64,000 nucleotides of DNA, from contig SAAJ01000007.1 of assembly GCA_009929485.1 (NCBI GenBank), positions 25,304 to 89,303 of the forward strand, read 5' to 3'. The DNA comes from Negativicutes bacterium (GTDB taxonomy: Bacteria; Bacillota; Negativicutes; Anaeromusales; Anaeromusaceae). Shown here in pieces: positions 44,267 to 54,127 of this stretch. A program made the translations under genes and the position numbers. Within the stretch, counting starts at the first letter, position 1; the number at the start of each line of letters is the position of its first letter. The notes beneath the pieces are model-generated. The model saw only the letters and a program-made list of their open reading frames with translations, did no database searches and was not told the origin of the DNA.

Positions 44267-46270
44267 TTAGAAAGTAGCCGTCAAGCCCAGACGGAACGAG
44301 CGTTCCGGCATATAGTAGGCGCTGCTGTTCGTTGTAACATCACGCCGGTTGAGCAGATTGTCCACATCAAAGGTCAGGGTACGATTTTCTTTCAATTTAT
44401 AGCCTACATGCAGAGAAACAGGAATCATCGCACTACGATCCACTCCATCACTATCTACACGATCGCCATAATACATCGCGCTCAAATCCGCCGTCCAAGG
44501 GCCGCTCATATAGTGTAATGCGCCATTAAAGGTCATGCGCCCCAGCGTCCTGGTCCAAGCGCTGCCATCGCTTTCCTGCTGTTCCGGATTACCAAAACTG
44601 CTTCCAAAAGAATAACTCCAATGCTTACTCAATTTATGATCATAGCTAGCTTCGATACCGCTATTACGGAACTTTGAGACATTTTGCGCTACATAATAGG
44701 TAGAGCCCCCTGAAACTATTTTTTTCCAAGTGATTTGATCGTCAACTTCCAAGTGAAACGCCGCAACTTTCCACTTTACATCGCCTTTTTCATATTTATA
44801 GCCGACTTCCTGATTAAGTCCTGTTTCCGGTTTCAAATCCGGATTGGATATAAAATTATCACTGCTTGTTTTATACAATGCAGTAAAATTAGGCATGCGG
44901 AAAGATTTGCTGGCATTTAAATACAGTGAGCGATTTTCATCTAAGCGGTGTAAAAACTGCAGTTGCGGCGAAAGAGCGTCAAAGCGCTGTCCTTCGCCTG
45001 TTTTTACAACATCCTCGCGAGCGCCGATAATCAGGCGGTTTTTACTGCTCAGTTCTTTATCCCATTGCATATACAACGCGTAATGATTACGGTCATGCGG
45101 CCCGTTTGTATAAGGCGCTTTTAAAGTTCTAGCCGTTTTATTGCCAGACAAGGTTTGCCCAAAATCATTGTACGATTCACGTTGCACCGTTGTTCCTGCA
45201 AGCCAGGTAGCCCCCCCGGCCTGCCAGGTTTTTTGCGTATCTATGCCATATACGGTATTCGTGGTATCTGTCCAATCATGCTTATTCGCTAAAGCCGGTT
45301 CGGTGCCTCGCTGATCCACATGTTGACGATTAAAGTACGCCTTGCTGCTCCAGCCGTTCTTGTCATACGCCAACTGCAGGCGATGCGATTCATCAATATA
45401 GTCGCTGGAACGCAGCAACGAATCGTCGCCAACTTTTTTATATAATACAGAATAGTCATCTTTCCCATAGGAGTAATTAGCGGAAAAATGATCATCAAAT
45501 TTATAATGCCAGTTCACATTGTTTTTGGTAGCGTCCCCAAAAGCAGTGTAATAGCTGCCCCCGGTAGTCCCATAGGTAGCATTAGCCTTGGGATCTGTCA
45601 TCACACCGCTTTCATTGGTTTTGCCGAAAGAAACATTAAAGCTAGACTTACCGGCTTGCAAGGACATACTATGGCTTTGACCGTCATTGCCTCCAGAAAT
45701 AGTAACGCTGTTTTGCACTTTTTCGCGCGTAATGATATTAATAATGCCCCCAAGCGCCTCACTGCCATAAAGAACGGAGCCGCCGCCCTTCAACACCTCC
45801 ACGCGCTCCACCTGTTCAACCGGAATGCTCTCTAAATGATAATACCCATTCATGTTGATGGGAACGCCGTTCATCATAACCAAGGTGCCGCTTTCTACGC
45901 CTCGAATAATGATTTTACTGGTCATATTTCCCCAAGACTGCCCATGAGGCCCCATGGAGCTATAAATCAGTCCGGTGGAATACTTCAAAGCATCCGCCAA
46001 ATTGGTCGCTCCAGTGGCTTTAAGCTGCTCCCGGCTGTAGCTGCTGACATCGGCTGGCGTTTCCAAGTTTTTGGACTTATAACGCAACGCCGTGACGGTC
46101 ACCTCTTCCAGGGCAAACTCCTCGGTCTCCACCGCAGCTTTCGGCTCCGAACCCGGTTTAGACGCTTCCGCCGCCCAAGCCGACTGCGCCGCACTGCCCA
46201 CCAACAGCGAACTCAGCAGTAAACACGCCCACAACCGCTTCTTATGTCTTGCTAAATTTTCTTTTTTCAC
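44267..46270 (-). CDS. TonB-dependent outer-membrane receptor in the B12-controlled operon
   Basis: Receptor of 667 aa: signal peptide (CLLLSSLLVGSAAQSAWA), TonB-box-like FALEEVTVTALRYKS, plug (YSREQLKATGATNLADALKY, VEVLKGGGSVLYGSEALGGI) and a 22-strand-type barrel ending RSFRLGLTATF. It resembles BtuB-like and catecholate/heme receptors; the ligand is not evident. Cobalamin riboswitch control and the chelatase neighbours suggest a corrinoid, other tetrapyrrole or cobalt chelate. It lies between the chelatase genes and the ECF genes, giving a route across both membranes. Confidence 0.88.
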   Translation of the reverse strand: MKKENLARHKKRLWACLLLSSLLVGSAAQSAWAAEASKPGSEPKAAVETEEFALEEVTVTALRYKSKNLETPADVSSYSREQLKATGATNLADALKYSTGLIYSSMGPHGQSWGNMTSKIIIRGVESGTLVMMNGVPINMNGYYHLESIPVEQVERVEVLKGGGSVLYGSEALGGIINIITREKVQNSVTISGGNDGQSHSMSLQAGKSSFNVSFGKTNESGVMTDPKANATYGTTGGSYYTAFGDATKNNVNWHYKFDDHFSANYSYGKDDYSVLYKKVGDDSLLRSSDYIDESHRLQLAYDKNGWSSKAYFNRQHVDQRGTEPALANKHDWTDTTNTVYGIDTQKTWQAGGATWLAGTTVQRESYNDFGQTLSGNKTARTLKAPYTNGPHDRNHYALYMQWDKELSSKNRLIIGAREDVVKTGEGQRFDALSPQLQFLHRLDENRSLYLNASKSFRMPNFTALYKTSSDNFISNPDLKPETGLNQEVGYKYEKGDVKWKVAAFHLEVDDQITWKKIVSGGSTYYVAQNVSKFRNSGIEASYDHKLSKHWSYSFGSSFGNPEQQESDGSAWTRTLGRMTFNGALHYMSGPWTADLSAMYYGDRVDSDGVDRSAMIPVSLHVGYKLKENRTLTFDVDNLLNRRDVTTNSSAYYMPERSFRLGLTATF

Positions 46271-46366
46271 TACACACAGCTCCTCTATGTACTTCTTATT
46301 ATTTTTTTACGCAGCTTTCGCCACAATAACAACAACAATTTCCATGAAAAGGCTAATCAATCCCTA

Positions 46367-48283
46367 TCATCTTGCGCCGCCGGCTTCGCGCTGCGCCCGC
46401 CAGCCGCGAAGTATACGCACTAAGCCGTCGCTTTCGATGGACCGCAGCGGACGATAGGTTCCCTGCAGCCGCAAAGCGATTTCTTTAGCAATGCCCATGC
46501 GGACAAAATCCTCTTCCGTATCAATCACCAAGGCGGGAATGTCCTGATTTCCCAATTTTTCCGCAGCGTCCCGCGCTTCTTGCACAGGGTCTGCGCCGCC
46601 GCTGTTAGCGCGCCCGTCTGTAACCAAAACAACAACAGGCCTGGATTCTTTTTCCCGCAAACGCAAACACTCAATCTCCCGGGCCGTTGTCTCCAGCGCC
46701 GCAGCTAATGGCGTACGGCCTCCTGTAGGCAGCTGCTGCAAGCATTTTCGCGCCAAATCCAAACTGCGTGTTACCGGCAAAAGCACTTCCGCCTCATGAC
46801 GGCGAAAGGCGACAAGAGCAACACGGTCCCGTTTTTGATAGGCATCCTGTAAAAATGATAAAATCGCCCCTTTGACCGCCGCCATTCTCTTTTTGGCCCC
46901 CATCGAACCGCTGGCGTCAACTACAAAAAAGAAAACGCCTCCCACGCGTGTTTCCCGCACCTTTTGGCGTAAATCCTCCGTTTTTATCACCAGCTTTACG
47001 CCTTGAGACGCTCTTTTTTTCTGCCAAGGCGCAGCCGCACGCAAGGTTGCGTCAAAAGCCAGATCGCTGACCTTGCCGTTAGGAAAAATGGCCCGCACAT
47101 ACCGTCCCTGCTTCAAGGAGGAACGGGTACGGCTACGCTTGCCATTACCAGCCCGTTCGCGGCGATCCATGGTCTCTTCCAATTTCATCTGCATTAAACC
47201 CTTAGGCAGCGGTAAGTCCACTTTTTCCTGAGGAGTCGGCTCCGAGTCCGGCTCCGGCGGTTTTTCTTGCTCCTTTTGCTCGTTTTCCGGCGTTTCGTCT
47301 TGCTGGTTTTCATTTTCCGCCGGCTTTTCTGCGTCTATTTCCGGCTCTTGCGGCTGCTGCAGATCATCCTGCTCGCTTTGCTCGTTTTCCGGCGGTTCTT
47401 CCTCCTGCTGCGAATCCCCCTGGTTTTCTTCCGACATAGGCGGTTCTTGCTGCTGCCGCACTCGATGCGGCAATACGTAGAGAGCCGCTTTTTCCATGTC
47501 TTTAGGCAGTACGTATAAACGCTCATCTAATGCAGCGGCGCTCTTAGCCGCTTCCAGTAAAAACAACTCACCCCGATGTCCTGCGCAATGTCCTTGCGAG
47601 CACCACGCCGCCGCCAATTCCATCATTGCCGCGGAAACTTCGACCTGACACACGCATTCTTTAGCTTGCAATATTTTATCTCGCAAGTATTTTTCCTCAG
47701 CTTCCCACGCCTCAGCTACTTGCTCCGGTTCCCGCTCCCAGCGCAGCACTTGTTTGACGATTTGCGCGCGCAAAGGGGCCTCCTTTTCCGCGCTTATGGA
47801 TACCATAAGTCCAAAACGATCCAAAAGAGCGTCAGGCAAGGTTCCTTCTTCCGGATTCATAGTACCTACCACACAAAACGAAGTTTTACTCACCTGGGAC
47901 AAGCCTTCACGCTCAATACGCACACAACCGGACAATGCGGCGTCCAGCAGCGGACCAATCACTTCGCTGCGCAGTAAATTCACTTCATCTACATACAGCA
48001 CACATCCGTCCGCTTCCGTCAACAGGCCTTTTTGCAGCCGTTCTTTCCCCGTCTCCAAGGCTGTTTCCCAATCGAGGCTGCCAAAAAGTCGGTCCTCCGT
48101 AATATGTAAGGGCAGCGTACGCAAGCCTAGTTCCGGGGCCAAAATTCCTAAAGAGCGAACCAAGGTCGATTTTGCGCTGCCCTTATCCCCTGAAAGCAAA
48201 ATCCCTCCGGCTGCGGGATTGACCACAGCCAAAAGCAGCGCTTCTTTAGCCTGTTCTTGACCCACAATGGCCGAAAAAGGCAT
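46367..48283 (-). CDS. ChlD/BchD-like chelatase subunit with VWA domain
   Basis: Chelatase subunit of 638 aa. Residues 1-290 form an AAA+ domain ([21 protein letters not shown]-loop SGDKGSAKSTLV, VLYVDEVNLLRSEVIGPLL); residues 290-370 are an acidic Glu/Pro/Gln-rich linker; the C-terminal von Willebrand A domain has the MIDAS motif DASGSMG and TGGRTPLA. With ChlI it drives a CobN/ChlH-type catalytic subunit. The start ATG at 48283 overlaps the chlI stop (TAATG). An upstream ATG at 48301 is less likely by homology. Confidence 0.88.
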   Translation of the reverse strand: MPFSAIVGQEQAKEALLLAVVNPAAGGILLSGDKGSAKSTLVRSLGILAPELGLRTLPLHITEDRLFGSLDWETALETGKERLQKGLLTEADGCVLYVDEVNLLRSEVIGPLLDAALSGCVRIEREGLSQVSKTSFCVVGTMNPEEGTLPDALLDRFGLMVSISAEKEAPLRAQIVKQVLRWEREPEQVAEAWEAEEKYLRDKILQAKECVCQVEVSAAMMELAAAWCSQGHCAGHRGELFLLEAAKSAAALDERLYVLPKDMEKAALYVLPHRVRQQQEPPMSEENQGDSQQEEEPPENEQSEQDDLQQPQEPEIDAEKPAENENQQDETPENEQKEQEKPPEPDSEPTPQEKVDLPLPKGLMQMKLEETMDRRERAGNGKRSRTRSSLKQGRYVRAIFPNGKVSDLAFDATLRAAAPWQKKRASQGVKLVIKTEDLRQKVRETRVGGVFFFVVDASGSMGAKKRMAAVKGAILSFLQDAYQKRDRVALVAFRRHEAEVLLPVTRSLDLARKCLQQLPTGGRTPLAAALETTAREIECLRLREKESRPVVVLVTDGRANSGGADPVQEARDAAEKLGNQDIPALVIDTEEDFVRMGIAKEIALRLQGTYRPLRSIESDGLVRILRGWRAQREAGGAR

Positions 48284-49341
48284 TACTCCGCCGCTGCGCA
48301 TGTTCCATTCTCCTCTGCTGCGCCAAACAGTTCATCTAGTACCTGAACTGATAGGCTCGCTTCTTCAAAAGGCCGCCGCCGCATGCGGTGCGGCAAAGCC
48401 AAAGACGCCGCGCGGCGCACATCCAGCAGCGTGGCTTCCTTACGCTCCTCCAGGGCCGCCAAAGTTAAAGCCGTTTTAATGACCGTAATATCCGCCCGAT
48501 GTCCGTCCACGCCCAACTTTAAGGAAGCCTCGGCTACCCGCAAGAGCAATTCATCCTCAATCGCTACCTGGGGCAGCAGCTTCCTCGCGGCGGTAATTTT
48601 CCGCGCCAATTCCTCTTCCGCCGCCTCCCAAGCGCCGCGAAATTCCCTTGGCCCCGCTTCATAAGCCATGCGCCGTTTAATGACCTCCACCCGAGAAGAA
48701 GCTTCATTTTCGCCAGCCACTTCCACAGACAGCGCAAAACGGTCCAATAACTGCGGGCGAATATCCCCCTCTTCCGGGTTCATCGTACCAACCAGCACAA
48801 ACCGGGCCGGATGCGAATAAGAAACGCCTTCGCGTTCTACCGTATTGACTCCCATCGCCGCGGCGTCCAGCAAAACATCCACTACATGATCGTCAAGCAA
48901 ATTGATTTCATCAACATACAAAATATTGCGATTGGCTTCCGCCAAAATGCCGGGTTCAAATTTCTTTTCCCCTTCTTTAATGGCGTACTCCATATCCAAG
49001 GTCCCCACTACCCGGTCTTCCGTAGCGCTCACAGGCAGTTCCACGACGCGCATAAAGCCTGAAACGCCGCTAAGGGCGCCATTCTTCGCCAGTTTGGCGG
49101 CACAAGCGTCACATAAGCGTCCCGCATCCGTCGGGTCGCAATGAAAGGGACAGCCAGCCGCCATTTCAACAGCCGGCAAGAGCGCCGCCAAGGCCCGTAC
49201 GGCCGTTGACTTTGCAGTTCCTTTTTCCCCTTTAACCAATACGCCCCCTAATGCCGGATTCACCACATTTAAAAGCAGAGCCAGCTTCATGTCCTTCTGC
49301 CCGACAATAGCGCTAAAAGGATATACTTGGGTTCGTTTCAT
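48283..49341 (-). CDS. ChlI/BchI-like chelatase AAA+ ATPase
   Basis: AAA+ motor subunit (352 aa) of a CobN/ChlH-type metal chelatase. [20 protein letters not shown], the P-loop [14 protein letters not shown], Walker [21 protein letters not shown] and [20 protein letters not shown] are typical of BchI. A cysteine-rich insert ([15 protein letters not shown]) follows the P-loop, as in cobalt-associated homologues. The ATG at 49341 is preferred behind GGAGGAGTTAACT. It lies between the radical SAM gene and the ChlD-like gene in the operon. Confidence 0.9.
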   Translation of the reverse strand: MKRTQVYPFSAIVGQKDMKLALLLNVVNPALGGVLVKGEKGTAKSTAVRALAALLPAVEMAAGCPFHCDPTDAGRLCDACAAKLAKNGALSGVSGFMRVVELPVSATEDRVVGTLDMEYAIKEGEKKFEPGILAEANRNILYVDEINLLDDHVVDVLLDAAAMGVNTVEREGVSYSHPARFVLVGTMNPEEGDIRPQLLDRFALSVEVAGENEASSRVEVIKRRMAYEAGPREFRGAWEAAEEELARKITAARKLLPQVAIEDELLLRVAEASLKLGVDGHRADITVIKTALTLAALEERKEATLLDVRRAASLALPHRMRRRPFEEASLSVQVLDELFGAAEENGTCAAAE

Positions 49342-49362
49342 AGTTAACTCCTCCATCTATCT

Positions 49363-50424
49363 TTATTGCTTATGCTCTTGCAGCCACCAGCGCGCCGCCG
49401 TGCGTTTCAACGCACATTCCCCTTCGACGTTCTGCGGCGCTCCTTGCGCATCGTACCATCTGGAAAAACAGCCGCCGCCGCAATGCGGCAGCCATTGGCA
49501 GTTGCGACACATAGCCATACCGTCGCAGATTCGTTCCGCTGCGCGCTTGCGTAAAAGCGGCTCCGGTCCTTCCTCTACGCGCCCCAGGTAAAAATGCGCA
49601 TCCCCAGACAACGAGGCGCAAGCGTATAGCGAGCCGTCTGCAGCCACATACAAGGCTTCGCCAGTCATCGCATGACAGTGTCCAAAGCAGGTTAGCTTGC
49701 TTTGCTGCAATTTATCGACTCTGGCGACTTGCGCCATCTCCAGAGCCCCCCCGTTAGCCTTGCGCCAAAACTCATTTCTCTCCAGCGCCTGCCAAAAGCC
49801 CTGCTCCACTTGCGCCGCCTGCGGCGCTTGCACCTGATCGCCTCTGCCTCTTGGCCGCAGCAGATCAAAGCCTAACGAGCGCGCGCACCCGAAGTAGCAC
49901 GCCATATCAACCGTCTCCGACAGCTTAAGAACATTTTCCGCCGTAACCACGCAAGTAACTCCTGCGCCGCATTTTTCTTCCGCCAAATTCTTCATACCCA
50001 AAGCCACGGATTGCATAGTTCCTTTGCCGTCCGGAAAGCAGCGCATTTGATCGTGAACCGCAGGCCTGCCGTCCACACTAACCCCCACGCCGACTCCGCA
50101 TTGACGCAGCTGTTTCGCTAGCTCCGCCGTAAGGAGCGAGCCATTTGTCTGCACCTGCAGCACAGCCGGCCATTTTCGTTCCCGAATCCAGGCCGCCGTC
50201 TTGAGCAGCGCCTCCGCCGCCAGCAGCGGCTCTCCTCCTGTAAATTGCACTAAAAATGGCTCTTGTGATTCTTGTGATGCCGCTACGGAGGCTACCGCCT
50301 GCTTAGCGACCGCCAGCGGCATGGACAACGGCTTTTTCCCGGCGGCATAACAGTAGCGGCAGGCAAAATTACATTGCCCTGTCAATTCCAAAATCAAAAC
50401 GCGGCAGCCTTGCCAGCTATGCAT
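49363..50424 (-). CDS. radical SAM/SPASM protein in the chelatase operon
   Basis: Radical SAM enzyme of 353 aa. The cluster motif is CNFACRYCYAAG near residue 19, FTGGEPLL follows, and a C-terminal SPASM domain has many cysteines (CFGHC, CASL, CDGMAMCRNCQWLPHCGGGC) for auxiliary Fe-S clusters. Relatives modify peptides or act in heme d1 and heme synthesis (NirJ, AhbC, AhbD). The ATG at 50424 follows GGAGGAACGAAGCG and overlaps the cobN stop by 8 nt, so translation is tightly coupled to the chelatase. A tetrapyrrole side-chain reaction or a peptide modification is possible; neither is shown. Confidence 0.82.
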   Translation of the reverse strand: MHSWQGCRVLILELTGQCNFACRYCYAAGKKPLSMPLAVAKQAVASVAASQESQEPFLVQFTGGEPLLAAEALLKTAAWIRERKWPAVLQVQTNGSLLTAELAKQLRQCGVGVGVSVDGRPAVHDQMRCFPDGKGTMQSVALGMKNLAEEKCGAGVTCVVTAENVLKLSETVDMACYFGCARSLGFDLLRPRGRGDQVQAPQAAQVEQGFWQALERNEFWRKANGGALEMAQVARVDKLQQSKLTCFGHCHAMTGEALYVAADGSLYACASLSGDAHFYLGRVEEGPEPLLRKRAAERICDGMAMCRNCQWLPHCGGGCFSRWYDAQGAPQNVEGECALKRTAARWWLQEHKQ

Positions 50425-53400
50425 CGCTTCGTTCCTCCAGGTCTCCTTCAATATCCAACTGCAACCGGCGCAACTGCTGCAGCATAGCTTCGTCTGTCTG
50501 CCACAACTGCCGCTGTGACGCTTCCAAGAGTTTCTCCGTAATGCGCTCCAACGCCCACGGATTGACCTCTTTCATCCACTCCTGCATAGTCGCGTCAAGA
50601 GCATATTTTTCCGCCAAAGTTTGATACATCCAGTCTTCCATGACCGCGCTGGTGGCATCCCAGCCCAAGCAGCGAGAAACCAAGCCGGCTAAATCTGCTG
50701 CGCCTTTATAACCGTGATGTTTCATACCTTCAATAAATTTAGGATTCGCCATCTCGCCACGAAAAAGACGCTTCACTTCCTCCTGGAGCGACCGCACCTT
50801 CACCTGGCCGCGATCCGAGGTGTCGCCGCAATAAGAGCGAGGAGCTTCCCCTTTCAGCGACCTAACAGCGGCAATCATGCCGCCATGATAGGAGTTGAAA
50901 TCATCCGAATTGAACATGTTGACTTCCCGATTGTCTTCGTTTTTCACCGTTACATCCAGCATCTGCAAGCGCTGCGCAAACAAGGCAGGCACAAAATCCC
51001 CCTGAGCTTTTGCGCCATAAGCATGAGCGCCCCAGCGCACATAGGCTTTCGCTAAATCGTCTACCGACTCCCAGTTGCGCTCTTCAATGACGCTTCCCAC
51101 ACCGGCGCCATAGGCGCCCGGCGGACAGCCAAAAATACGAAAGCTCGCCTGACGCCAAGCGTCGCTTGGCGCAGCACCGTTTACCGCCAGCTGCGCGGCA
51201 TCCTGCTGCACATGCTTGCGCACATAGTTATCCTCGGCGTCTTCTTCCAAGGCAGCCACCATGACAACGGCTTCATCCATCCATTGAACCACTACCGGCA
51301 TGGCATCGCGAAACATGCCGCTGATGCGGGCGGTTACGTCCAGGCGCGGACGTTTCAATTCCGCCAGTGGGATCACTTCCAAGGCAATGACCCGCTGACT
51401 TCCTTTTTGCCAAACCGGCCGCACTCCTAAAAAGTAAAGAAATTCCGCAATGCATTGCCCTCGGCTGCGCATATTGGCGCCGCTCCAAAAAATCATGCCA
51501 ATATTTTCCGGATACCGCCCTTCTTCCGCAATGTAACGGGCAATCACGCCATCACCTAGTTGGCAGCCCAGCTCCCACGCCGCCGGGGAGGGCAGCAGCT
51601 TTGGATCGACGCCATAAAAATTGCGCCCTGTGGGCAGTACGTCAGTCATACCGCTGGTAGGCGAGCCAGCAGGGCCCGGCTCTACATAACAGCCGGATAA
51701 AGCGTCCAGCAAATGGCCCATTTCCTGACTTGTCGCCTGCAATGCCGGAACCAGCACTTCGCAAATATGCTCCGCTAACCCTGCCAGCTGTTCCCGCAAC
51801 AAAGCATCACAATCGCCAATACTAGCCACCGCGCTTCGCCGCGCCGCTTCATTAAAATTCCCGGCTTGCAAAATGCCGATAAAGCGCCTGGCCGCTTCTT
51901 CCACTTCATCCAAAATCCGCCCCTGCGTTTGCAGGCCGTCTGGCGTCAGCACGCCGCTTGCCGCCAGCAAAGCCTCATACTCATAGCCGCGGATGTTAAC
52001 CAGCAGTTTCGGCAAAGAAGGCTGCTCCGCCTGCTCGACGCGAGCCAGCGCCAGCAAGTAGCCAAGAAGAGTCTCCTGCTGCGGCGCCTGCCCGAGTATA
52101 TGCAAACCTGTACGAATGGACATGTTTTTAATATCTGAAATATAGGCGTGCAGCTTTAAAGCATAAGCTGAAAAGTCCGCCTCCGGCGGCACTTCCTTTT
52201 CCAAGGATGCAGTCGCCGCTTTTTCCCGAATTCGTCCAGCCGCCACCTCCGCCTGTTCCGGTTGAAAGGTTAGGAAATGCTGGTACTCTTCGAGCATTTT
52301 TTCTAATTCTTCCAGTTCTTCATACGCTTCCGCCCTAGCCATGGGCGGCGGCAAATGCCCGATTAGGCAGGCGGCGCTGCGCCGTTTAGCCTGTACGCCT
52401 TCGCCAATAACCGTAATCAAGTACGGATATACGTTCGGCAAGTCCGCCAATGCCAAATCCGGATAGCACGCTTCGCTCAGTCCCGCGCCCTTGCCTGGCA
52501 GCCATTCCAACGAGCCATGAGTGCCAATATGTACCACCGCATCCGCTTGAAAATCCTCTTTCAGCCAGCGATAAAAGGCCAAGTAATGATAGGTGGGCGC
52601 ACAATCCGGCGAATGATACAGTTTCCCCGGATCTCCTTCAAAGCCTCGCGGCGGCTGAACCGTAACCACCACATTACCCAGGCGTAAACCAGGCACCAGC
52701 AAGCCTTCTTCATAACAAAAGGCTTCTCCCGGAGCCTCTCCCCAGCTTTCCTTCATATGCGTCCGCACTTTTGGGGGCCACTGTTTCGCCCATTCTTGAA
52801 CCCGTTTTGACTCAACCCAGCCCAAAGCAGTCTTCTTTTGTTTGTCTGTCAAAAAACGTCCGTCATTGGTCGCTTGGGCCAGCATGGCTTCCAGCAGCTC
52901 CGCCCCATTCGCGGGCAGCTCGCCAACTAGATAGCCGGCTGCCTCCATTCTCTCCAGCAGCCGCTGTACGCTTGCGGGAGAATCAAGACCTTCCGCCGTA
53001 CCGATATTGAAATTGCGAGGCGGATAATTATGAAAAATGATAGCAATTTTCTTTTCGCTATTCTTCTTCTGACGCAGCCTAGCCCACTTTGCCGCCCTGG
53101 CAGCCATAGCCTTGCACCGTTCCGCGATCGGTTCAAAATGACTTGCCCCGTCTTCAGCTGGATTTTTCGCTGCCAGAGGCGCTCCATGAATCACACCGTC
53201 AAACTCTGGAAGCACAACACAGCAAGAAAGTTCTACAGGGTTTAGACCGGTTACGCTTGTCTCCCAGCTCTCCTCTGTTTGCAGCAAGGTAACGCCTTGT
53301 AAAATCGGCACATTCAATTTCTGTAAAAACAAAGGATCCACCGGACGGCCAACAGTAAGGGAAAACTTGAAGCAATTAATAACAACATCCACTAAGCAGC

Positions 53401-54127
53401 GTCCTGTTGCATCAAAGAAAAAACGCCGTACCGCCTCATCTACGCCCGGCGCCCCTAAAGCCTCGTTCTTGGCCCAATGGCTAAAAACCGGAATGACCTG
53501 CAGCCCCTGCGCCTCCAGCTCTCGAATCAAGCTTTCCTGATGCCGCAAATCGCGCCAAACCCACTCATCGCGTGGAAACAAGACGCCCGCAACTAATTTA
53601 GCCCCGTGTAAAAATTGCTCTTTGTAAATTGCAATATCTTGTATTGTTCCTTCCTGACCAGGACGAAAGATTCCTTGCCAGGGCTGAGGCACAGGTTCCT
53701 TCCATAACTCGCCGTTACCTTCAGCGACATTGCGAAGCCAGAGCCAAAGATTGCAATAATTTTCTTTTCCTCCATAAGTCAAATATCGCCGCAAACGAGT
53801 TTGCTCTTCTTCTTCAAAGCCTTGTTTTTCTCCACCTTCCGCCAAAGGATTCGCCGGCAGAACTATGTACTTTTTTCCTCGATACTTTAAATAGTCTATT
53901 GTTTTTTTTAGAAAATCCCATTCTTTACCATGTCCCATCCAGGAACAGATAAAGCAGTCGCAGTTATCTAACTGCCGCTGCCATTCTATATTCCATCGTA
54001 AATTTTCATGTAAATCCACGACACGACCTAGGTTTATTGTCTCATCACCGCTGCGCAATTCCTGTAACGCTTGTTGCATTTGGCGATACTGACGATCAAT
54101 ATTACTGCTGAAGATTATGGGCTTCAC
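50417..54127 (-). CDS. cobN: CobN/ChlH-like metal chelatase large subunit
   Basis: Large catalytic subunit (1236 aa) of the CobN/ChlH/BchH family, which inserts metal into, or removes it from, tetrapyrroles using ATP hydrolysis by I and D subunits. Key features: HIGTHGSLEWLPGKGAGLSE, YPDLALADLPNVYPYLITVI, TGRNFYGVDPKLLPSPAAWE and a C-terminal YGAHAYG-like stretch. I place the start at GTG 54127 because AAGGAG is seven bases upstream; the longer frame to 54355 is a shadow of the preceding gene. It overlaps that gene by 26 nt. Cobalt is inferred from riboswitch control; HmuS-like heme demetallation is an alternative. Confidence 0.88.
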   Translation of the reverse strand: MKPIIFSSNIDRQYRQMQQALQELRSGDETINLGRVVDLHENLRWNIEWQRQLDNCDCFICSWMGHGKEWDFLKKTIDYLKYRGKKYIVLPANPLAEGGEKQGFEEEEQTRLRRYLTYGGKENYCNLWLWLRNVAEGNGELWKEPVPQPWQGIFRPGQEGTIQDIAIYKEQFLHGAKLVAGVLFPRDEWVWRDLRHQESLIRELEAQGLQVIPVFSHWAKNEALGAPGVDEAVRRFFFDATGRCLVDVVINCFKFSLTVGRPVDPLFLQKLNVPILQGVTLLQTEESWETSVTGLNPVELSCCVVLPEFDGVIHGAPLAAKNPAEDGASHFEPIAERCKAMAARAAKWARLRQKKNSEKKIAIIFHNYPPRNFNIGTAEGLDSPASVQRLLERMEAAGYLVGELPANGAELLEAMLAQATNDGRFLTDKQKKTALGWVESKRVQEWAKQWPPKVRTHMKESWGEAPGEAFCYEEGLLVPGLRLGNVVVTVQPPRGFEGDPGKLYHSPDCAPTYHYLAFYRWLKEDFQADAVVHIGTHGSLEWLPGKGAGLSEACYPDLALADLPNVYPYLITVIGEGVQAKRRSAACLIGHLPPPMARAEAYEELEELEKMLEEYQHFLTFQPEQAEVAAGRIREKAATASLEKEVPPEADFSAYALKLHAYISDIKNMSIRTGLHILGQAPQQETLLGYLLALARVEQAEQPSLPKLLVNIRGYEYEALLAASGVLTPDGLQTQGRILDEVEEAARRFIGILQAGNFNEAARRSAVASIGDCDALLREQLAGLAEHICEVLVPALQATSQEMGHLLDALSGCYVEPGPAGSPTSGMTDVLPTGRNFYGVDPKLLPSPAAWELGCQLGDGVIARYIAEEGRYPENIGMIFWSGANMRSRGQCIAEFLYFLGVRPVWQKGSQRVIALEVIPLAELKRPRLDVTARISGMFRDAMPVVVQWMDEAVVMVAALEEDAEDNYVRKHVQQDAAQLAVNGAAPSDAWRQASFRIFGCPPGAYGAGVGSVIEERNWESVDDLAKAYVRWGAHAYGAKAQGDFVPALFAQRLQMLDVTVKNEDNREVNMFNSDDFNSYHGGMIAAVRSLKGEAPRSYCGDTSDRGQVKVRSLQEEVKRLFRGEMANPKFIEGMKHHGYKGAADLAGLVSRCLGWDATSAVMEDWMYQTLAEKYALDATMQEWMKEVNPWALERITEKLLEASQRQLWQTDEAMLQQLRRLQLDIEGDLEERSDA

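Noticed and set aside
46367..54127. Bacteriochlorophyll magnesium chelatase
   Set aside because: The I, D and H-type subunits resemble BchI/D/H, but no other photosynthesis gene is present and the operon is under cobalamin riboswitches; CobN-type is the better reading.
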